Origin: Bacteroidota bacterium
GTDB lineage: Bacteria > Bacteroidota > Bacteroidia > Bacteroidales > UBA1556
DNA: 9,502 bases
Direction of reading: 5' to 3'
Assembly (NCBI GenBank): GCA_003648395.1
Contig: QMPB01000126.1
Coordinates: forward strand, 1-9,502
The translations under genes and the position numbers were made by a program. Below are positions 1 to 5,673 of this stretch, in pieces (the stretch's first letter is position 1; every line of letters begins with the position of its first letter). The notes beneath the pieces are model-generated. The model saw only the letters and a list, made by a program, of their open reading frames with translations. It searched no databases and had not been told where the DNA came from.

Positions 1-802
1 AGTAATAATAATTAGGGTCATCATCAGTATATGTAACTCCTCTAGCGAGAACAAAGCTATTATTACCACCATATTTGAGATCCGCCGAATTACCCCAATA
101 AATTCGACTTCGGATTTCTTTCTTCCACTGAATATTCCCTAAAGATGTTGTTTTCAACATATATGAATGTCCATTGAATTCACAATAAACTAAAATACCT
201 AGATCTGGTGTCAATTCCATACACTCCATTGTTGTTACAAAAGGATATCTTTTGCCCCATTGCTTATTACCTATTGAACTTATTTTCAATAAAAAAGCTT
301 CTTGCTTAGAATAATGATACGAACCTTCAGAACTATAACCTCCTATAATATAACCACCATCTGGCGTCTGCCTAATATCTACAATACTTATATTATTATA
401 TATATTAAACGTAGAATCACTATACAAATAGCGAGTCCAAATAGTATCAATATTATTATCCAAAGAAACTAAATAAGAGAAACGAACTGAGTTAGTATCC
501 CAATAATTTCTGTAATACAAAAAACCAGAAGTAGTCTTTATTACCATTTGATAAGAAGTATTATGCTTTGGAAAATTGCAACTTGAAAGAAATTTTCTAT
601 TTAATAATGAACCTGAAAGGCTATATTTATCAACGTACTCTGCAGTATCGCAACCAAATACATAATAAACTGAATCTGCATAAAAAACCTTTGTGTATTC
701 ACCTGATATAGCTGAAGCCGTATCACTAAAATCTGGCATATAATTCAGTGAAAACGAATCTAGACAAACAAATATACTGATTGCTAATAATATACTACGC
801 AT
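1..802 (-). CDS. Secreted beta-propeller-like repeat protein, N-terminal part (runs off the left edge)
   Basis: The frame opens at an ATG at 802-800 and stays open for 267 codons to the window edge, so the C-terminus is missing. Residues 1-18 (MRSILLAISIFVCLDSFS) look like a signal peptide. The mature part has loosely repeated blade-like units of about 45-50 residues. The clearest is near 143-187 (IRQTPDGGYIIGGYSSEGS, then a FLLKISSIGNKQWGK segment), echoed at 196-228 (LTPDLGILVY, then YMLKTTSLGNIQWKK), with weaker copies before. The pattern of GGYI..GY, then LLKI or LKT, then G-N-x-Q-W is typical of large secreted Bacteroidota proteins predicted to form beta-propellers. Many of these end in a type IX secretion sorting domain, which cannot be checked here. 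A good promoter lies just upstream (822-849). Neither ligand nor enzymatic activity can be inferred. The class is fairly sure; the function is unknown. Confidence 0.75.
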   Translation of the reverse strand, partial: MRSILLAISIFVCLDSFSLNYMPDFSDTASAISGEYTKVFYADSVYYVFGCDTAEYVDKYSLSGSLLNRKFLSSCNFPKHNTSYQMVIKTTSGFLYYRNYWDTNSVRFSYLVSLDNNIDTIWTRYLYSDSTFNIYNNISIVDIRQTPDGGYIIGGYSSEGSYHYSKQEAFLLKISSIGNKQWGKRYPFVTTMECMELTPDLGILVYCEFNGHSYMLKTTSLGNIQWKKEIRSRIYWGNSADLKYGGNNSFVLARGVTYTDDDPNYYY

Positions 803-821
803 AATGTTTATTTTTATACTA

Positions 822-849
822 CAAATATAAGCTAAAATAGCTAAACAAA
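822..849 (-). promoter_or_regulatory. Bacteroidota-type promoter of the secreted repeat protein
   Basis: Read on the minus strand, there is a TTTG (846-849) followed after 16 bases by TATATTTG (822-829). This matches the phylum's -33 TTTG and -7 TAnnTTTG consensus, with a spacer slightly shorter than usual. The -7 box ends 19 bases before the ATG at 802, implying a very short leader. No equally good promoter was seen on the plus strand of this 117-base divergent gap for the gene at 920. Confidence 0.6.
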
Positions 850-919
850 AAAAATATACCTAACACAATTCTTATTAGTTTTGCCTTAAATAAATTTTTT
901 ATTAAAACCATTATTCATT

Positions 920-1690
920 ATGAATATTAAAACTATAATTCTAGTAATATCTATAAGCATTATTAGTATAAATTTATCATTTGCACAAACTGACTCAACA
1001 ATGGTAAATACTAAATCCGTAGAAAGTGAAAACTATATTCCAAAATCTGAGTTCCGAAAATTCAGAATGGGAATTTATGGTGGAATGGGATGGAGTTGGA
1101 TGAAACCAAAAACAAAAGACTATTCTAAAGATGGATCTCATTTTGCATATTCGTATGGATTAATAACTGACTATAATTTTACAGATAACTATACTTTATC
1201 AACTGGTTTTGCCATTTCTAATACTGGAGGTAAATTATCGTACTCTGATGCACAAGAAATTTCTAATGGAGTGAAAGATACAGGAATGGTAAATAGGAAA
1301 TATAGTATATCTTATTTTGAAATTCCTATTCTGGTAAAGATGAAGACAAATCAAATGGGTTATTTTACTTACTTCGCTCAATTAGGAATTAGAAATTATA
1401 TGAGACTGGGCAGTACATACGACGAGACCTTTGCCTATAGTGATAATGGAAATACAAAGACTATTTCTTCTGAGGAGATTGAGAATAGTGATGGTATTAA
1501 TTTCTATAGAATGGCTTTTAGCTTTGGTATAGGTACTGAATATGCAATAAGCAAGAGCTTTTCTTCTTTTGGATACTTATCATACGACAATGGATTAACT
1601 ATTGTTTTGAACAATACAAATTCAGTAAGTGAACTTAAAGAAAATGCTGTAATTAAACAGTTTACATTAACCGTAGGTTTCTTATTCTAA
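920..1690 (+). CDS. Small outer-membrane beta-barrel protein (PF13568/PorT-like class)
   Basis: This 256-residue protein has a signal peptide at residues 1-22 (ending LSFA, with Gln23 as the likely new N-terminus). A short Ser/Thr/Asn-rich spacer follows, then a barrel-like body from about residue 45. Alternating hydrophobic/aromatic strands are visible, for example MGIYGGMGWSWM (50-61), YFEIPILVKMKT (132-143), YFAQLGIRNYMRLG (151-164) and MAFSFGIGTEYAI (198-210). The last strand, QFTLTVGFLF, ends in a terminal Phe as expected of a BAM-recognised C-terminus. The 'YFEIPILVK' block is characteristic of the outer-membrane beta-barrel domain family common in Bacteroidota. The specific role is unknown. 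No clear Shine-Dalgarno precedes the ATG, and the start is chosen because it gives the signal peptide. nadE begins 22 bases downstream on the same strand, so co-transcription is plausible, although the functions are unrelated. Confidence 0.8.
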   Translation: MNIKTIILVISISIISINLSFAQTDSTMVNTKSVESENYIPKSEFRKFRMGIYGGMGWSWMKPKTKDYSKDGSHFAYSYGLITDYNFTDNYTLSTGFAISNTGGKLSYSDAQEISNGVKDTGMVNRKYSISYFEIPILVKMKTNQMGYFTYFAQLGIRNYMRLGSTYDETFAYSDNGNTKTISSEEIENSDGINFYRMAFSFGIGTEYAISKSFSSFGYLSYDNGLTIVLNNTNSVSELKENAVIKQFTLTVGFLF

Positions 1691-1697
1691 TAATACC

Positions 1698-1711
1698 TAA
1701 GAATATTCTTA
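1698..1711. repeat. Perfect 14-bp palindrome abutting the nadE start codon
   Basis: TAAGAATATTCTTA is a perfect dyad (TAAGAAT/ATTCTTA) lying between the barrel gene's stop and the nadE ATG, which begins one base after it. It could be a protein-binding site or could hinder initiation if folded. The stem has no loop and is AT-rich, so chance is a real alternative. It does not visibly resemble a known NAD-regulator operator. Confidence 0.35.
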
Positions 1712-1712
1712 A

Positions 1713-3485
1713 ATGAAAATCGCACTTTCTCAACTTAACTTTCACATTGGTAATTTTGAATCCAATAAGAATAAAATAATTTCTTCAATAAATAATGCTA
1801 AGGCTAATAATGTAGATTTAATAGTTTTTGCTGAATTATCAGTTTCTGGATATCCACCAAGAGATTTTCTTGAATTTGATGATTTTGTTCAAAAATGTGA
1901 AAATGCTGTTAATGAAATTGCGAAAGAATGTAACGAAATAGCAGCTATTGTTGGAGCTCCACGACTAAATAAAACAGGAAAAGGAAAACGACTTTATAAC
2001 TCTGCTTTCTTTCTTACTAATGGCAAAATTGAAAGTATTGTAAATAAAACACTACTTCCTACTTACGATATTTTTGATGAATATCGTTATTTTGAACCAA
2101 ACAATGAGTTCAAAGTAATAGAATATAAAGGAGAACGAATTGCTCTAACTATATGCGAAGACCTTTGGAATGTGGATGATGTACCTATGTATAGCATCAA
2201 TCCAATGGATGAATTAATTGAACAAAAACCTGATTTTATTGTAAATATTGCGGCTTCTCCTTTCCATACTGAGCAAGCTAAAATAAGACAAGAAGTATTA
2301 AAGAAAAACGCACTAAAATATAAACTGCCAATATATTATGTAAATCATATTGGAGCACAAACTGAATTGCTTTTTGATGGAGGATCTCTTTCTGTTGATG
2401 CTAAAGGCGACATAATTGATGAGTTGAGGTATTTTGAGGAGGAGAACCGTGTAGTTGAGGCTGAGGTTGAGGTTGAAGTTGAGGTTGAGGTTGAGGCTGA
2501 GGTTGAGGCTGAGGCTGAGGTTGAGGCTGAGGTTGAGGCTGAGGTTGAGGTTGAGGCTGAGGTTGAGGCTGAGGCTGAGGCTGAGGTTGAGGCTGAGGTT
2601 GAGGTTGAGGTTGAGGTTGAGGCTAAGAGAATTGGAGATTATTCGAAAATTCAACTTATAAATGATGCTCTTATAATGGGTGTTAAAAACTATTTCAACA
2701 AACTTGGTTTTAAGAAGGCTATACTTGGTCTCTCTGGAGGAATTGACTCTGCTGTTACTCTTGTAATTGCAGTTTTAGCTCTTGGCAAAGACAATGTTGA
2801 AGCGATACTTTTACCATCACAGTATTCTTCGGACCACTCCATAAAAGATGCAGAAGATTTGGCTAATAATCTTGGCATTAAATATCATACAATACCTATT
2901 AAATCTGTTTATAATTCTTTTGAAAACTCATTAAAGCCATTTTTCAAAGGTTTAGAATTTAATATTGCTGAAGAGAATATTCAAGCTAGAATTAGAGGAG
3001 TTCTGTTAATGGCATTCTCCAATAAATTTGGAAATATACTCCTAAATACATCTAATAAAAGTGAAGCAGCAGTTGGCTATGGAACTCTTTATGGTGATAT
3101 GAATGGAGGTTTATCAGTAATTGGTGATGTATATAAAACAGATGTATTTGAGCTTGCAAAATATATGAATAAAGATGAGGAAATAATTCCCATTAACACT
3201 ATTGTAAAACCACCTTCTGCAGAGCTTCGTCCTGACCAAAAAGATAGTGATTCACTTCCTGATTACGATATTCTTGATGCAATATTGTATGAATATATTG
3301 AAAATAGACAAGGACCAAATGAGATAATTGCAAAAGGATACGATAAAGCAATAGTTGATAGGGTTCTGAAAATGGTAAATACTACTGAGCATAAACGATA
3401 TCAAACCCCTCCTATTCTTAGAGTATCATCTAAAGCCTTTGGAATGGGAAGAAGAATGCCTATTGTAGCAAAATATCTTTCTTAG
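1713..3485 (+). CDS. nadE: Glutamine-dependent NAD+ synthetase with an expanded Glu-Val/Glu-Ala interdomain segment
   Basis: NadE carries out the last step of NAD biosynthesis in the cytoplasm: ATP-dependent amidation of nicotinic acid adenine dinucleotide, using ammonia released from glutamine. Residues 1 to about 245 form the nitrilase-fold glutaminase domain with the Glu-Lys-Cys triad visible as Glu41 (FAELSVSGYPP), Lys112 (NKTLLPTYD) and Cys148 (ICEDLW). From about 313 to 590 is the synthetase domain, with the P-loop motif SGGIDS at 341-346. Further conserved blocks are NTSNKSE, GYGTLYGDMNGG, KPPSAELRPDQKDSDSLPDY and the C-terminal FGMGRRMPI. All key motifs are intact, so the enzyme is expected to work. 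Residues 249-304 are 28 consecutive Glu-Val or Glu-Ala dipeptides encoded by a hexanucleotide repeat. Without them the protein would be 534 residues, close to the usual size. The ATG is the only sensible start and has no clear Shine-Dalgarno. The stop overlaps the stop of the convergent ATPase gene. Confidence 0.96.
   Translation: MKIALSQLNFHIGNFESNKNKIISSINNAKANNVDLIVFAELSVSGYPPRDFLEFDDFVQKCENAVNEIAKECNEIAAIVGAPRLNKTGKGKRLYNSAFFLTNGKIESIVNKTLLPTYDIFDEYRYFEPNNEFKVIEYKGERIALTICEDLWNVDDVPMYSINPMDELIEQKPDFIVNIAASPFHTEQAKIRQEVLKKNALKYKLPIYYVNHIGAQTELLFDGGSLSVDAKGDIIDELRYFEEENRVVEAEVEVEVEVEVEAEVEAEAEVEAEVEAEVEVEAEVEAEAEAEVEAEVEVEVEVEAKRIGDYSKIQLINDALIMGVKNYFNKLGFKKAILGLSGGIDSAVTLVIAVLALGKDNVEAILLPSQYSSDHSIKDAEDLANNLGIKYHTIPIKSVYNSFENSLKPFFKGLEFNIAEENIQARIRGVLLMAFSNKFGNILLNTSNKSEAAVGYGTLYGDMNGGLSVIGDVYKTDVFELAKYMNKDEEIIPINTIVKPPSAELRPDQKDSDSLPDYDILDAILYEYIENRQGPNEIIAKGYDKAIVDRVLKMVNTTEHKRYQTPPILRVSSKAFGMGRRMPIVAKYLS
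2457..2624 (+). repeat. In-frame hexanucleotide microsatellite, 28 x GAGGYT, inside nadE
   Basis: Twenty-eight uninterrupted 6-bp units run in the nadE reading frame: 15 GAGGTT, 12 GAGGCT and one GAAGTT (unit 4). They encode 16 Glu-Val and 12 Glu-Ala dipeptides (residues 249-304). Glu is GAG in 27 of 28 units, whereas the rest of the gene mostly uses GAA. Val is always GTT and Ala always GCT. The tract is 50-67% GC per unit in an AT-rich gene. The 40 bp at 2481-2520 are identical to 2541-2580. Because the unit is a multiple of three, copy-number change would alter length but not frame. The tract also keeps the +1 frame and all three minus-strand frames open, which generates spurious reading frames rich in Leu-Arg, Leu-Asn or Leu-Ser. 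GAG-rich flanking sequence (2421-2444) may have been the seed. Confidence 0.97.
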
Positions 3486-4615
3486 TAGAATTTCCACTGA
3501 GCCCAACGCTCGAAGAAAACATCACCTACAGCGTAGAATTTATTGGAGTCCTCGGTTAAACCAAAATATACTAAATCTTTATCAATAAGAGCATTTAGTG
3601 ATCTTAAAACCACCGCAGAACTACCAAGCTCATATTTACGGATAAACTCGGCAGAGGTTGGCTTTACTAATTTAGCTTCTTTGGCAACAGATATTAGTAA
3701 TTTCCACTGTTGAGGAGAAAGAAGACCCCTTAATTTCATAAATAGAAAATCCTCATCAGTAAGTATCTCAAGCTTTGACTTTTTTATAATATCTTCTGTT
3801 ATTTCAGATTCTTTATTATCATAAATAGCTGAGCAAAGAGCCTGCACATAGTATGTATGGCCATAAGTCCAATCTAAAACATCATTAACCATAGCTTTTG
3901 GCATTTTACTTTTTGCCTTTCTAAAATGCTTTATTATAAATTTAGAATATATCTCAGGATCAATCTTTTCAAGATGAACAAATTTTGTAGATCTATAAAA
4001 TGCTCTTGTAGGGTCAGTAAATAATTGTGTCATTAAATGTGTTTGCGAACCTGAGAATATAAAAACAACATTATTCAATTTTTGAATAAATGTTCTCATC
4101 CATACATCAGTGTGTTCTTCCTTATAAGTAAGAACCTGTTGAAATTCATCTATTGCGATAACAATTCTTTGTGACTGCTGCTCAAGAAAATCAAATATTG
4201 ATTCAATATATCTATCATTCTCCTGTGGACTAACATTAATGTTTACCTGTGGAGAACCCGTAAAAGGGTCAAAACTAATATTTGGCTGAAGTGAACGGAT
4301 AAATTTCCATATTTTTTTACCAATACTACTATCTTCAGGTACATTTCTAACAATGGCTGTACTTAGGTTATCAAGAAACTCTTTCCTACTATTAGTTGAG
4401 AAAATATCCAAGGAAATACCAATATGTTTTGGAGGTAGAACATTAAATAAATGTTGTATCAATAGTGTTTTCCCCATTCTTCTTCGGGAAATTAATGTGG
4501 TAGAATTTCTATTTTTTATATTGCGTAAGAGGATTTTTATTTCATTTTCTCTATCACAAAAGTATTCTACTCCAAAATATGAGTTTAAAGCAAAAGGATT
4601 AAGTTCTTCTTCCAT
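3482..4615 (-). CDS. Stand-alone P-loop ATPase of the ATPase_2/'archaeal ATPase'-like family with C-terminal winged helix
   Basis: This 377-residue protein opens with NPFALNSYFGVEYFCDRENEI, the usual lead-in of a widespread family of solitary AAA-type ATPases. The Walker A variant SRRRMGKT (43-50) corresponds to the family's S-P/x-R-R-x-G-K-T. Walker B is IVIAIDEFQQ (151-160). VVFIFSGSQTHLM (183-195) fits a sensor-1 strand, and the DPTRAFYRST block (201-210) follows as in relatives. Residues from about 292 to 350 (LLSPQQWKLLISVAKE through SLNALIDKDLVYF) resemble the family's winged-helix region. The end, YAVGDVFFERWAQ, matches its typical 'y.v.D.fF..W' close. No signal peptide or membrane segment is seen, so it is probably cytoplasmic. 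The physiological role of this family is poorly defined and no partner gene is adjacent. The gene is monocistronic as far as visible, has its own promoter (4640-4671), and shares 4 bases with the nadE 3' end. Confidence 0.82.
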   Translation of the reverse strand: MEEELNPFALNSYFGVEYFCDRENEIKILLRNIKNRNSTTLISRRRMGKTLLIQHLFNVLPPKHIGISLDIFSTNSRKEFLDNLSTAIVRNVPEDSSIGKKIWKFIRSLQPNISFDPFTGSPQVNINVSPQENDRYIESIFDFLEQQSQRIVIAIDEFQQVLTYKEEHTDVWMRTFIQKLNNVVFIFSGSQTHLMTQLFTDPTRAFYRSTKFVHLEKIDPEIYSKFIIKHFRKAKSKMPKAMVNDVLDWTYGHTYYVQALCSAIYDNKESEITEDIIKKSKLEILTDEDFLFMKLRGLLSPQQWKLLISVAKEAKLVKPTSAEFIRKYELGSSAVVLRSLNALIDKDLVYFGLTEDSNKFYAVGDVFFERWAQWKFY

Positions 4616-4639
4616 AGCTATTTACATTTAAATACCATG

Positions 4640-4671
4640 CAAAGATACGACTTTTTTACTTAGGTAACAAA
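4640..4671 (-). promoter_or_regulatory. Bacteroidota-type promoter of the P-loop ATPase gene
   Basis: On the minus strand, TTTG (4668-4671) is followed after exactly 20 bases by TATCTTTG (4640-4647), a full match to the -33/-7 consensus with near-ideal spacing. The -7 box lies 24 bases before the ATG at 4615, giving a short leader. The -33 box falls inside the first of three 14-bp tandem repeats (4664-4705), so a protein bound to the repeats could influence this promoter. Confidence 0.7.
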
Positions 4672-4705
4672 ATGTAAGTAACAAAATGTAAGTAACAAAA
4701 TGTTA
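4664..4705. repeat. Three tandem 14-bp repeats between the MoxR gene and the ATPase promoter
   Basis: The plus-strand unit GTAACAAAATGTAA occurs at 4664-4677 and 4678-4691 as perfect copies. The copy at 4692-4705 differs only at base 13 (GTAACAAAATGTTA). On the minus strand every copy carries TTTTG, so each duplicates the -33 element, but only the copy at 4664-4677 sits at correct distance from the -7 box. The third copy overlaps the stop codon of the MoxR gene (4703-4705). The direct-repeat arrangement suggests either an operator array or simple tandem duplication. Confidence 0.85.
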
Positions 4706-4706
4706 C
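4692..4706. repeat. Short hairpin at the MoxR stop codon
   Basis: GTAACA-AAA-TGTTAC is a perfect 6-bp inverted repeat with a 3-base loop covering the end of the MoxR gene. It could help end that transcript, but no T-run follows directly on the minus strand, so it is not a convincing intrinsic terminator. The single base by which the third 14-bp repeat differs is what makes this dyad perfect. Confidence 0.35.
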
Positions 4707-5671
4707 ATAAAATTACTTATTAAATCTTCAACAGAATAGCCATCAGCTTCAGCTTTATAATTTTTCACTATACGATGACGAAGTACTGAAGGAGCTATTG
4801 CTTTTACATCTTCAATATCTGGTGAGAGTTTACCATTAAGAGCGGCATGAACTTTAGCCGCAATAATAAGGAACTGCGAAGCACGAGGACCAGCACCCCA
4901 AAGTAGATATTTATTAGCTAAAACGTGGGATAGTTTAGTATTTGGGCGAGTTGAATTCACAAGTTTAACTGCATATTCATACACATTATCAGCAACAGGA
5001 AGTTTACGAATTAATTGCTGAAAATAAATAATTTCTTCAGCACTCACAACCTTATTAACTTGTTCAACCTTAGCACCAGTAGTACCTTTTACAATATTAA
5101 GTTCCTCTTCATAAGATGGATAATCAAGAATAAGATTAAACATAAAGCGGTCTAGTTGTGCTTCAGGCAATGGATATGTACCCTCTTGTTCAATAGGATT
5201 TTGAGTAGCTAACACAAAAAATGGTTGGTCTAACTCATAATTACTACCAGAAACAGTAACACTTTTTTCTTGCATTGCTTCAAGAAGTGCAGCTTGAGTT
5301 TTAGGAGGAGTTCTATTTATTTCATCAGCAAGAACAATATTAGAGAATACAGGTCCTTTAATAAACTTAAACTTTCTATCCTCATCAAGAATTTCTGTAC
5401 CAATAATATCAGAAGGCATTAAATCGGGAGTAAACTGGATTCTTTTAAAATCAATTCCTAATGCTTGAGCAAGTGTATTAACCATAAGAGTCTTTGCTAA
5501 GCCAGGAACACCTATAAGCAAGCAGTGACCATTACTAAAAATACTAATTACAAGATTTTGAACAACCTCATCTTGTCCAACAATAACCTTTGCAATTTCT
5601 TTTCTTAGTCGTTCATACTTTTGACCAAGAGCATTAAATGCATCCTTTTCATTATTAAAACTCAAGCTCAT
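4703..5671 (-). CDS. MoxR-family AAA+ ATPase
   Basis: This 322-residue cytoplasmic AAA+ protein belongs to the MoxR family, whose members are chaperone-like ATPases often linked to maturation of metalloenzymes or cell-envelope proteins. Numbered from the ATG at 5671, the motifs are: VGQDEVVQNL near 31-40; Walker A GVPGLAKT 54-61; Walker B NIVLADEINR 111-120; sensor 1 ATQNP 155-159; an arginine finger in EAQLDRF (Arg175); and sensor 2 GAGPRAS 259-265. These are complete and the length is normal. A TTG four codons upstream (5681-5683) would overlap the preceding gene by 10 bases. The ATG is preferred because it starts two bases after that gene's stop. MoxR genes are often followed by DUF58 and von Willebrand-type genes; none follows here. 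Instead it closes a run of parvulin-type chaperone genes, suggesting co-expression with envelope protein folding. Confidence 0.93.
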   Translation of the reverse strand: MSLSFNNEKDAFNALGQKYERLRKEIAKVIVGQDEVVQNLVISIFSNGHCLLIGVPGLAKTLMVNTLAQALGIDFKRIQFTPDLMPSDIIGTEILDEDRKFKFIKGPVFSNIVLADEINRTPPKTQAALLEAMQEKSVTVSGSNYELDQPFFVLATQNPIEQEGTYPLPEAQLDRFMFNLILDYPSYEEELNIVKGTTGAKVEQVNKVVSAEEIIYFQQLIRKLPVADNVYEYAVKLVNSTRPNTKLSHVLANKYLLWGAGPRASQFLIIAAKVHAALNGKLSPDIEDVKAIAPSVLRHRIVKNYKAEADGYSVEDLISNFM

Positions 5672-5673
5672 AA

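Noticed and set aside
891..911. Possible plus-strand promoter for the barrel gene at 920 (TAAATTTT as a -7 box)
   Set aside because: One mismatch to TAnnTTTG, and no TTTG at suitable distance upstream. In AT-rich sequence this is not distinguishable from chance.
2313..2661. Open frames overlapping the hexamer tract: a Leu-Asn/Leu-Ser rich one on the minus strand (2313-2654) and a Leu-Arg rich one on the plus strand (2455-2661)
   Set aside because: They are open only because the GAGGYT repeat lacks stops in those frames. They have no family resemblance and lie inside intact nadE.
4353..4631. Plus-strand open frame antisense to the ATPase gene; similar shadows at 2690-2878 (minus), 6546-6761 (minus) and 9183-9425 (plus)
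   Set aside because: They lie within well-supported genes on other frames and show no domain, signal peptide or operon context.
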